A stretch of DNA of 7,879 nt from Alteromonas_E sp964230255 (GTDB lineage: Bacteria > Pseudomonadota > Gammaproteobacteria > Enterobacterales > Alteromonadaceae): NCBI GenBank assembly GCA_964230255.1, contig CAXRGW010000132.1, positions 1-7,879 of the forward strand, read 5' to 3'. The notes beneath the pieces are model-generated. The model saw only the letters and a list, made by a program, of their open reading frames with translations, made no database searches and was not told where the DNA came from. Positions 1 to 5,804 of the stretch are shown piece after piece. How positions within the stretch are numbered: the first letter of the stretch is position 1; each line of letters begins with the position of its first letter. The position numbers and the translations under genes are program-made.

Positions 1-10
1 AAAAATAATA

Positions 11-29
11 GCCTGTTTTATTAGCAGGC
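11..29. other. Small hairpin upstream of the transporter gene
   Basis: GCCTG (11-15) pairs with CAGGC (25-29). On the plus strand a U-G and a U-A pair can extend the stem over a five-base loop. Read on the minus strand, the stem is followed by TATTATTTTT, which resembles an intrinsic terminator. Read on the plus strand there is no T-tract after it, so there it would be a 5' leader hairpin or the remains of an upstream gene's 3' end. The rest of bases 1-64 is A/T-rich and ends in the purine-rich ribosome-binding region AAGGGGAAAGGG (51-62) of the transporter. No promoter is identifiable in this short stretch. Confidence 0.3.
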
Positions 30-64
30 CCATAACAATAATAAAACGACAAGGGGAAAGGGAT

Positions 65-1486
65 ATGGCCGGTTCTAGAGAGGAGTTTGGCTCACGTATT
101 GGGTTTATTCTCGCCGCGGCAGGCTCTGCAGTTGGTATTGGTAACCTAGTTGGGTTTCCTGTAGGTGCTGCCAAGAACGGTGGCGGTGCATTCTTAGTTA
201 TGTATGCGCTATTTGTATTTTTAATTTGCTTACCTGTGATGCTGGCTGAAATGTCGGTGGGCCGTCATGCTGGTAAAGATCCACTCGGCGCATATTCAAA
301 GCTTACCGGTGGGGCTTGGCAATGGAAGATAGCGGGTTGGCTATCAATCATTACCCCCTTCATGATCGCGGTGTTCTATCTAGTCATTACCGTGTGGATT
401 TTTGGTTATTTGTTCGAATCTGCTATCGGTAATCTAGACCAACTTGCCGACCCTAATACCTTCGGCCAATTCATCAATAGCGAAACCATCTTCATTTATA
501 TGGTAGCGGTGTTAGCCATAGTGTATTTGATCCTGCAAGGTGGTGTTCGCGAAGGGATTGAGAAAGCCGCTAAGCTCATGATGCCTGCTCTATTCGTTAT
601 GCTATTAGCATTAGTCGTATTTGTTTTAACCCGCGACAATGCCATGGCTGGGGTGGAATATTACTTAGTTCCTGATTTCAGCAAGATCAATGCATCGGTA
701 GTTAACGGTGCGCTTTCACAGGCATTCTTCTCCTTATCTTTGGGTATGGGGATCATGATCACTTACGGTAGTTATATTAATCGTCGTGCTGATATTCCGG
801 GTTCAGCTAAGCTAGTCGCTTTGACTGATACTGCAGTAGCCTTTGTTGCCGGTTTAATGATTTTACCGGCGATTTTTTCATTCGACCCAGATATCGATCC
901 AACTAAGTTAAGTGATTCATCTATCAGTATGATCTTCACATTTTTGCCTAAAATCTTCTTGGCGCTACAAGCAACCTTGGGCTATGTCGGTGCCAGTATC
1001 GTTGCGAGCGTGTTCTTCTTGTTAGTCTTTTTTGCAGCGATTACTTCGATAGTATCTATCTTTGAAGTACCCGTTGCCGCGTTGATCGATGAGAAAGGCG
1101 TTTCACGCAAAGCAGCGCTTGGTATTTTGGGTATTTTATTGGCAGTACTCGCGGCGTTTTGTGCGCTGTCATTCGGAATGGTTGGTTTCTTTACCGAATT
1201 CACCTCGTACGCAGGCGCTGGTAAGTCTTTCTTCGATGTGGTTTACGACGTGTTTTACGACACGATCCTGCCACTAAATGGTTTATTGATTTGTATTTTT
1301 GTTATCTATCGTTGGAAGAAGTACAACTTGAATGCTGAATTAGATAAAGGCGCACCAAACTACAAAGGTTCGTTGTTTGAGCGTTATGTTGATATCTCGG
1401 TAGGTACTTTCATTCCGGTCATTTTGTTGGTTATCTTTGTCAATACTGTGGCTGTAAAGTACTTCGGCGTTTCACTCTTCGGTTAA
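65..1486 (+). CDS. Sodium-dependent transporter, NSS/SNF family (LeuT fold)
   Basis: A 473-residue inner-membrane secondary transporter of the neurotransmitter:sodium symporter family, which typically imports amino acids or related amines with Na+. The N-terminal signature is clear: residues 12-27 carry GFILAAAGSAVG followed by IGN, then FP (31-32) and NGGGAF (38-43). Numbering runs in register with LeuT from my memory of that protein, so the sodium-site positions G20, A22, V23, N27 and, in TM8, T327/S328 are present. The TM3 substrate tyrosine corresponds to Y105, and the unwound TM6 segment is FFSLSLGMG (221-229). About 11 membrane helices are expected, as in the shorter bacterial members; LeuT's TM12 is missing. 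Odd point: the family's gate arginine (LeuT R30, usually in an RFP context) is glycine here (VGFP). The ATG at 65 follows a strong purine-rich ribosome-binding site. The 3' end overlaps the convergent SDR gene by 15 bp. Family is certain; substrate is not determinable. Confidence 0.93.
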   Translation: MAGSREEFGSRIGFILAAAGSAVGIGNLVGFPVGAAKNGGGAFLVMYALFVFLICLPVMLAEMSVGRHAGKDPLGAYSKLTGGAWQWKIAGWLSIITPFMIAVFYLVITVWIFGYLFESAIGNLDQLADPNTFGQFINSETIFIYMVAVLAIVYLILQGGVREGIEKAAKLMMPALFVMLLALVVFVLTRDNAMAGVEYYLVPDFSKINASVVNGALSQAFFSLSLGMGIMITYGSYINRRADIPGSAKLVALTDTAVAFVAGLMILPAIFSFDPDIDPTKLSDSSISMIFTFLPKIFLALQATLGYVGASIVASVFFLLVFFAAITSIVSIFEVPVAALIDEKGVSRKAALGILGILLAVLAAFCALSFGMVGFFTEFTSYAGAGKSFFDVVYDVFYDTILPLNGLLICIFVIYRWKKYNLNAELDKGAPNYKGSLFERYVDISVGTFIPVILLVIFVNTVAVKYFGVSLFG

Positions 1487-2311
1487 CATGTCATACGGGC
1501 TGGTATATTTTAATGTCAGCCCTAAACGCATCAAACTATCGCTACAATCAATTCGCTTACTCTCATATTGAGTATTTTCCTCACACGTAAACAGTGGTGC
1601 TTTTAGATCTAGCTGCTCTGCCGCCCAGGTGTAGTAGTCTTTCCGACTGGGGTGATCAGGTGATGCAAGGTGCAAAGGTTTAGTTCCCATCGGTCCGCGC
1701 TCACATAAAATGCTCAGTGCCGCGACCACATCAGTACGGTGGATTAAGTTAATCACTTGTTTGCCACCACTAATGGCTTCTGTACGCTTACTCAATGAGC
1801 GAGCTGGGTGACGGTCTGTGCTGACCAAACCAGCGAGGCGTAAAATACTGCTCCGGGCACTGAGGCGCGATTGGATGTAAGCTTCCATTTCAGCATGGGC
1901 TTTGCCTGACGCTGTTAACGGCTGGAGCTCTGTCGTTTCAACTACTGTGCCTGGTGGATTGCCATAAACAGCGGTGGTACTGACGAAAATCAAGTGCGCG
2001 ATTTTACACGTTGCTGCATAGTCAATGAGCTGTTTCATCTTGCCTACATAGACTGCAAAATCGGTTGAACGGCGCCCGGCAGCAATATTGATTATCCAAA
2101 TTGAGCAGTCCGCGATCGCGCTATTTTGGTAACTTTGAGGTTCGTATACATCAACAGCAACTGGCGTTATACCGAGTTGATTAAGCTGCGCCAGCTTACT
2201 GTTATTCCGGCTACTCCCAGCAACCTGATAACCTTGCTTTACTAAGTGTTTGGCTGCTGATAAACCTAACCAGCCACAACCGATCACAGCAACAGCTGTT
2301 GAACTTTGCAT
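1472..2311 (-). CDS. yeeZ: YeeZ-like SDR-family NAD(P)-binding protein
   Basis: A 279-residue soluble protein of the atypical extended SDR (NAD-dependent epimerase/dehydratase-like) group, close to E. coli YeeZ. The N-terminal Rossmann motif GCGWLG (11-16) opens beta1-alphaA, and STTAVYG (111-117) matches the SDR beta-5 region. The segment LRLAGLV followed by RHP (158-169) is a YeeZ hallmark. The catalytic Tyr of the usual YxxxK motif is absent: the equivalent segment is TASGK (133-137), with Thr in its place and Lys retained, and YeeZ itself also lacks that Tyr. The biochemical role of the family is unknown to me, and a classical Tyr-dependent reductase or epimerase reaction is doubtful. The gene starts at an ATG preceded by a weak GGGATC about 9 nt upstream. 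It ends inside the convergent transporter gene, with no terminator between them. It lies 63 nt downstream of the yggN-like stop, beyond a terminator, so it is probably transcribed separately. Confidence 0.85.
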   Translation of the reverse strand: MQSSTAVAVIGCGWLGLSAAKHLVKQGYQVAGSSRNNSKLAQLNQLGITPVAVDVYEPQSYQNSAIADCSIWIINIAAGRRSTDFAVYVGKMKQLIDYAATCKIAHLIFVSTTAVYGNPPGTVVETTELQPLTASGKAHAEMEAYIQSRLSARSSILRLAGLVSTDRHPARSLSKRTEAISGGKQVINLIHRTDVVAALSILCERGPMGTKPLHLASPDHPSRKDYYTWAAEQLDLKAPLFTCEENTQYESKRIDCSDSLMRLGLTLKYTSPYDMLTEE

Positions 2312-2325
2312 GTACGAATAGATCC

Positions 2326-2355
2326 CAAAAAAATACCCCGCATTTACGGGGTATT
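2326..2355 (-). terminator. Rho-independent terminator of the yggN-like gene
   Basis: On the minus strand AATACCCCG (2355-2347) and CGGGGTATT (2340-2332) form a 9-bp perfect stem around a six-base loop. A T-tract follows immediately (plus-strand A-run 2327-2333). It starts 19 nt after the stop codon of the 2375-3196 gene. This is the only textbook intrinsic terminator in the window. It also lies within the short leader of the co-directional SDR gene. Confidence 0.9.
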
Positions 2356-2358
2356 ATA
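2353..2358 (-). promoter_or_regulatory. Candidate -10 box (TATAAT) for the SDR gene
   Basis: The minus strand carries a perfect TATAAT that overlaps the 5' foot of the terminator hairpin. A start 6-8 nt downstream would fall at the loop of the hairpin and leave a leader of about 35 nt before the ATG at 2311. Such a transcript would contain only one arm of the stem. No good TTGACA-like -35 lies at 16-18 nt, so this rests on the -10 match and the position alone. Confidence 0.35.
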
Positions 2359-2374
2359 ATGACTTTCAGTTAGC

Positions 2375-3196
2375 TTACATACTGAACTTACTGTGGTTAA
2401 CTGAAATGATATTCAAGTCGTGCAGTAAGCTGATGTCGCTGCGTAGCGCCTCTTCGGCAATATCTGCCTTACTTAAGGTCAAACATAATTCATCAGCACG
2501 AACTTCGAGGTCTGCAGCTTGAGACTCTACCCGCTGTTCAATGGATGCACCTAAGGATTCCATCCGCGCTTCAAATGCGTTGCCGTCACCGCCATCACTG
2601 AATAGCATTTCGGTACCGATTGCGATTAATAAACGTCCCATTGATTTAGAGATAAGGTCTTCTACCTTCTGATCAAATTCTTCTTCCCATTGATTGTCAA
2701 TCCAGTTGTCGTTGTCGAAGCGGCTAGACTCAATATGGAAACTGCCGTCCTCGGCATAAAAGTGATCATTGATATTGACACTTAGTTCATCAAAAAATAC
2801 ACCAAATTCTTGGGTTAACTCATCGTCATAGCCCAATAGCTCGCCAAATGCTTCAGTAACTGCGGTGCTTGCAATTTCTAATGCGTCAACCGCAATGTTA
2901 ACGGTCATGGGCATCGAGTCAGTAATGTGGGTGTAGTAGTTTTGAGCATGAGTCTGTTGCTCGTAATCTAAATCTAGATAAGTGCCGTTTATGGTGACGT
3001 CACCGTCTGGATTAAAGGTAATTTCTCGATCGTCTTCTAAGGTTATTGTTAATACATCGTGATGGAATTCCAGTTCACCTGAGAAGTTAATACTGCAGTT
3101 ATCGGTAAAGTCTGTATGTGCGTGTACTGGTTGTATAGCTGCAACATTGATTGCAAACGCAGTTAAAGTTGCAGTAAAGATAGCTTGCTTATGCAT
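2375..3196 (-). CDS. yggN: Exported YggN-like protein (DUF2884)
   Basis: A 273-residue predicted periplasmic protein of the DUF2884/YggN family, function unknown. Residues 1-26 are a signal peptide (MHK start, hydrophobic core, probable cut after VHA). The core follows E. coli YggN from memory: a CS motif near the N-terminus, NPDGDV followed by NG (62-71), a stretch ending in TDSMP (92-96), a FHIES region (153-157), SKSMG (183-187) and a helical C-terminal part. C34 and C238, near the two ends, match cysteines in YggN and could form a disulfide. The protein is strongly acidic, as is common in marine species. The frame stays open upstream to a TTG at 3280, but the ATG at 3196 is chosen because it has AAAGGA six bases upstream and begins the signal peptide. 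A strong terminator follows. The gene diverges from the small membrane-protein gene. Confidence 0.85.
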   Translation of the reverse strand: MHKQAIFTATLTAFAINVAAIQPVHAHTDFTDNCSINFSGELEFHHDVLTITLEDDREITFNPDGDVTINGTYLDLDYEQQTHAQNYYTHITDSMPMTVNIAVDALEIASTAVTEAFGELLGYDDELTQEFGVFFDELSVNINDHFYAEDGSFHIESSRFDNDNWIDNQWEEEFDQKVEDLISKSMGRLLIAIGTEMLFSDGGDGNAFEARMESLGASIEQRVESQAADLEVRADELCLTLSKADIAEEALRSDISLLHDLNIISVNHSKFSM

Positions 3197-3202
3197 GATG
3201 TG

Positions 3203-3208
3203 TCCTTT
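3203..3208 (-). promoter_or_regulatory. Ribosome-binding site fixing the yggN-like start
   Basis: The minus strand reads AAAGGA, then six bases, then ATG at 3196. The upstream in-frame TTG at 3280 has no such site, and using it would put 28 residues ahead of the signal peptide. Confidence 0.8.
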
Positions 3209-3258
3209 GAAATTAAATGAGTAACCTTTATTGGACATAATCAATATGCAGGCCATTT

Positions 3259-3274
3259 TTAATAAATTTATTAA
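3259..3274. repeat. 16-bp perfect AT palindrome
   Basis: TTAATAAATTTATTAA is its own reverse complement. It lies 63-78 bp upstream of the yggN-like start codon, where an operator or an A/T-rich upstream promoter element could sit. Its composition is pure A/T, so chance in an A/T-rich spacer is a serious alternative. Confidence 0.5.
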
Positions 3275-3405
3275 TTTCAATAGTTTGAGGTGTTTTTCAA
3301 TTTTGCGAATGGATTTTTGTGGGAAGAGTTTTGTCGAATAGGCTAATAGTTAGTGTTATTGGCCAAGGTCAATCAAGACCACAAAAAACACCCAAGTAGC
3401 ATACC

Positions 3406-3435
3406 AATGCGCGGCGGCTTCAGGCATAATGCGCG
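3406..3435 (+). repeat. Direct repeat AATGCGCG, two copies 22 bp apart
   Basis: AATGCGCG occurs at 3406-3413 and again at 3428-3435, each preceded by a GCATA within a few bases. The 22-bp period is about two helical turns. The copies end 26 bp before the start of the small membrane-protein gene, a plausible place for regulator binding. No regulator is identified. Confidence 0.35.
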
Positions 3436-3448
3436 CAGTTTTGATTTT

Positions 3449-3452
3449 GGAG
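3449..3452 (+). promoter_or_regulatory. Ribosome-binding site fixing the small-protein start
   Basis: GGAG sits eight bases before the ATG at 3461. The same frame is open back to a GTG at 3353, but that codon has no ribosome-binding site, and the extra 36 residues would be hydrophilic and basic, unlike the rest. Confidence 0.8.
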
Positions 3453-3460
3453 ACATAACT

Positions 3461-3652
3461 ATGGCTATGTGGATTAGCCCAATCTTATTTGGGATCGCAT
3501 TAATCGCTTTGGTACTGGGTCTTAGCAGTATCGTTATGGGTATCATGTCCGATAAGAGCGGCGCCGAAGCCCTTAAAGAGCGTATCGAGTATTGTTACCT
3601 CGGTGTAGCCTCTCTGACTGTTTGCGGCTTGTTCGGGTATTTACTTGCTTAA
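3461..3652 (+). CDS. Small two-helix membrane protein, unknown function
   Basis: A 63-residue protein that I do not recognise. It has a hydrophobic helix at about residues 4-28, rich in Ile, Leu, Gly and Ser. A short charged loop of about 15 residues follows (roughly 30-43, with SDKSGAEALKER), then a second hydrophobic helix at about residues 45-62, reaching the C-terminus. There is one Cys before the second helix (YCY) and one inside it. The two hydrophobic segments and the charged turn suggest a helical hairpin in the inner membrane. The start at 3461 is set by GGAG at good spacing. The gene stands alone on its strand, diverges from the yggN-like gene and ends within the stop of the convergent channel gene. 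With no family match available, its role is open; it might modulate a membrane complex, but nothing in the sequence shows which. Confidence 0.7.
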   Translation: MAMWISPILFGIALIALVLGLSSIVMGIMSDKSGAEALKERIEYCYLGVASLTVCGLFGYLLA

Positions 3653-4902
3653 TTATCTAATCTAGCAATGTTGTCGCGTTGATACGGCTTGAGCTGGAAA
3701 AGCGGCAACATAGCTATCGCATGATCAAAAATGTCTGCCTGAATACCTTCGTAGGCAACCCAGTCTTTGTTCGTACTAAAGCAATAAATTTCCAACGGAA
3801 TACCTAACTCCGTCGGCGGTAGCTGGCGTACCATCATCGTCATACCTTTGTTCACGTCTACGTGATTAGACAAATACCCTTGCAAGTAGGCCCTGAAGGT
3901 CCCTAAATTTGTTAATCGACGACTGTTGAGTAAGTCGGTCTCATCAATTTGTTCGCTTTGATGGTACTCGCGCAGGACTTCGAGTTTTCTACTCAAATAA
4001 CCTTTGATGTGCCGAATATTGGCAAAACTATCAAGCATGTCTTGATTGCAAAATTTCACACTACGCAAATCAATGTGGATGGCTCGTTTAATTCGGCGTC
4101 CACCTGACTCACTCATACCACGCCAATTCTTCACTGCTTCAGTGGTAAGCGAATAAGTGGGTAAGGTTGAAATGGTTTTATCCCAGTTCTGCACTTTGAC
4201 GTTAGTTAAGCCAATGAGCAAAATCTCACCATCCACATCGTATTTGGGCATAGCAATCCAGTCGCCCGTATTGAACATGCGGTTGGCGGCAATTTGAATG
4301 CCTGCAACAAAACCTAAAATCGTATCGCGGAAAATCAGTAGTAAAACGGCCGCTATGGCAGTCATACCCGAAAGTAAAATTAAAGGACTCTTGTTGATCA
4401 ATAAACTGATCACCAAGACCATTACGATTATAGTTACGATTAACTTTGTGACCTGAATAAAACCGGTGATGGGTGCGCGTTTGGCTAAGGCGGAAGCGTT
4501 GTACAAATCTTCTACCGTATTGAGAAGTGCGCTGATAATAAGCAATGACGAGATAGCCAAATAGAGCATGGATAATCGCTCTATGATTGCTAGTGCGCGA
4601 GACGCTTCAGGTAACAATAAGGCCGCGATGAAACTGATAACAATCGCGGGAACGATGTGCCCACAGCGTTTGAAAAACTGATGCTTGTGCAATTCGTCGT
4701 CCCACAAGCTGCCGGTTTTCAACACAAAACGAGTAATACGTTCACTGACGATAAAATGAGTGACATACAACGAAATAATGCCAGCCGAGAAGATGATACC
4801 GAACACACCTAGCGTGTATGACATGCTTTCCACAGTTGCCTGCGGTGCTACAAACTGGACATACTCCAAAACGAGCTCGCGTAAGCTGGTATCATCAATC
4901 AT
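3649..4902 (-). CDS. ybdG: YbdG/MscM-type mechanosensitive ion channel
   Basis: A 417-residue MscS-superfamily channel, very like E. coli YbdG (415 residues), which contributes to the miniconductance MscM activity. Such channels open under membrane tension and release solutes during hypo-osmotic shock. Hydrophobic segments lie at about residues 29-52, 83-98, 106-128, 150-170 and 173-205; the last is the pore-lining helix, ending in the conserved FRD and GFVAGIQ stretch (191-203). The beta-domain follows, with GDW-AMPKY (213-221) and VQNWD (237-241). Then come SGGRRIKR (266-273), specific to the YbdG type, and a cytoplasmic C-terminal domain containing MVRQLPP and IQADIFDH. The start ATG is 3 nt after the stop of the upstream acyltransferase, with AGGA inside that gene's last codons, so translation is probably coupled. 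It is the last gene of a three-gene operon, and its stop overlaps the convergent small gene by 4 bp. No terminator is visible. Confidence 0.94.
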   Translation of the reverse strand: MIDDTSLRELVLEYVQFVAPQATVESMSYTLGVFGIIFSAGIISLYVTHFIVSERITRFVLKTGSLWDDELHKHQFFKRCGHIVPAIVISFIAALLLPEASRALAIIERLSMLYLAISSLLIISALLNTVEDLYNASALAKRAPITGFIQVTKLIVTIIVMVLVISLLINKSPLILLSGMTAIAAVLLLIFRDTILGFVAGIQIAANRMFNTGDWIAMPKYDVDGEILLIGLTNVKVQNWDKTISTLPTYSLTTEAVKNWRGMSESGGRRIKRAIHIDLRSVKFCNQDMLDSFANIRHIKGYLSRKLEVLREYHQSEQIDETDLLNSRRLTNLGTFRAYLQGYLSNHVDVNKGMTMMVRQLPPTELGIPLEIYCFSTNKDWVAYEGIQADIFDHAIAMLPLFQLKPYQRDNIARLDN

Positions 4903-4905
4903 GTA

Positions 4906-5796
4906 TTACATTCCTAAAATTTGTTTAAGCCGTTTGTCTTTTGCTTCCCAGACATTATTCAACCATTGTTGGAAACGCGCTTTAAAACTCGCATTTTCAA
5001 AATAGTCGCCAATCACTTCGTTATCAACGGGTAATACCTGAACGTCGATCACAATGCGTTTCATCTGACCGGCCAACATTTCAAACATTGGGTGGCGAGT
5101 GTTTTCAGGATAGGCCAATGACACATCGAGAATATTAGTGAATAACTCGCCCATTGCTGCCAGAGTAAATGCGATGCCACCAGCTTTCGGTGGTAACAAA
5201 CACTCGTATTGACTTTGCTTGCTGGCATGCTTTTCCGGTGTAAAGCGAGTACCCTCAACAAAATTAATTACCGTCGTTGGACGGTCTTTAAATTTTTCAC
5301 ACGATTTGCGGGTTGTTTCAATGTCTTTTCCTCGCAGGTGCGGGTTTTTGGCAATAAAGACCTGGGAGTAGCGGCGCATAAATGGCATGTCGAGTGCCCA
5401 AGCGCCTAATCCGACAAATGGCATCCAGATTAACTCTTTCTTTAAGAAGAATTTAGGTGGCGGGATGCGGCCGTGGGCAAACTCAATCATCAGCACAATG
5501 TCGAGATAGCTGATGTGATTTGCCATAATCAAATACCAGCTTTCTTTACTCAATTCACCGGCGACGTTGTACTCAAGACGCACATTGTTAAACAACCGGA
5601 TAAACAGCAAGCTAACTCGACCGAACCAGAGCAAAAAGCAATTCATCAGTGGATTCAGCACGCGGTCGCACAGTAATTTAGGCGCAATAAGTTTGATCAA
5701 ACCAAAGGTAATAATCAGCGCGCCCCACAACGCGAGGTTGGCTAACTGCAAAGGCAGGTGAATAAGAAAAATAAAGGGGGCTAATACTAATCGCAT
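4906..5796 (-). CDS. yihG: YihG-like lysophospholipid acyltransferase (second copy)
   Basis: A 296-residue membrane-anchored acyltransferase of the PlsC/LPLAT family, closest to E. coli YihG, a minor 1-acylglycerol-3-phosphate acyltransferase. Such enzymes add a fatty acyl chain at sn-2 of lysophosphatidic acid on the cytoplasmic face of the inner membrane. Hydrophobic segments cover about residues 1-40 and 50-68. The catalytic motif H-x4-D is H94-D99 (NHISYLD), and the acyl-acceptor motif EGTR is 181-184. The YihG signature follows block I: KKELIW (119-124), ALD-PFMRRYS (134-144), GKD-ETTRK (156-164) and PPKAGGIAF (202-210). The C-terminal FQQWLN motif is also shared with YihG. It is the middle gene of the operon: the ATG lies 8 nt after the stop of the first acyltransferase, and 3 nt separate its own stop from the channel gene. 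Its Shine-Dalgarno is poor, suggesting coupled translation. Block I differs from YihG (HISYLD rather than HRSWAD), which hints at a different substrate preference. Confidence 0.9.
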   Translation of the reverse strand: MRLVLAPFIFLIHLPLQLANLALWGALIITFGLIKLIAPKLLCDRVLNPLMNCFLLWFGRVSLLFIRLFNNVRLEYNVAGELSKESWYLIMANHISYLDIVLMIEFAHGRIPPPKFFLKKELIWMPFVGLGAWALDMPFMRRYSQVFIAKNPHLRGKDIETTRKSCEKFKDRPTTVINFVEGTRFTPEKHASKQSQYECLLPPKAGGIAFTLAAMGELFTNILDVSLAYPENTRHPMFEMLAGQMKRIVIDVQVLPVDNEVIGDYFENASFKARFQQWLNNVWEAKDKRLKQILGM

Positions 5797-5804
5797 ATGT
5801 ATAT

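Larger units (their letters stand above)
3197..3460. promoter_or_regulatory. Divergent intergenic control region
   Basis: This 264-bp spacer separates the yggN-like gene (minus) from the small membrane-protein gene (plus) and must hold both promoters. It is A/T-rich on the left and G/C-rich near 3405-3440. Visible elements are a 16-bp palindrome (3259-3274), an 8-bp palindrome TTGGCCAA (3359-3366), a short hairpin GGTC/GACC (3367-3380) and a 9-bp inverted repeat GGTGTTTTT/AAAAACACC (3289-3297 and 3384-3392). There is also a direct repeat near the plus-strand gene. I could not find a convincing -35/-10 pair on either strand. No additional gene is supported here: open frames extending into it lack ribosome-binding sites. 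Confidence 0.5.

Noticed and set aside
1472..2311. SDR gene as a classical Tyr-dependent epimerase or reductase
   Set aside because: The YxxxK tyrosine is replaced by Thr (T133 before K137), as in YeeZ, so a standard SDR reaction cannot be assigned.
3197..3280. N-terminal extension of the yggN-like protein from a TTG at 3280
   Set aside because: No ribosome-binding site precedes it, and it would bury the signal peptide. The ATG at 3196 has AAAGGA at ideal spacing.
3353..3460. N-terminal extension of the small membrane protein from a GTG at 3353
   Set aside because: There is no ribosome-binding site, the composition is hydrophilic unlike the rest, and a good GGAG-ATG pair begins at 3449-3461.
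4760..5005. Plus-strand open frame of 81 codons across the acyltransferase-channel junction
   Set aside because: It lies antisense to two well-supported genes, has no ribosome-binding site of note and shows no recognisable family motif.
5473..5761. Two overlapping plus-strand open frames of about 65 codons
   Set aside because: They are antisense to the acyltransferase gene, whose catalytic motifs are intact. Their products are low-complexity shadows with no domain.
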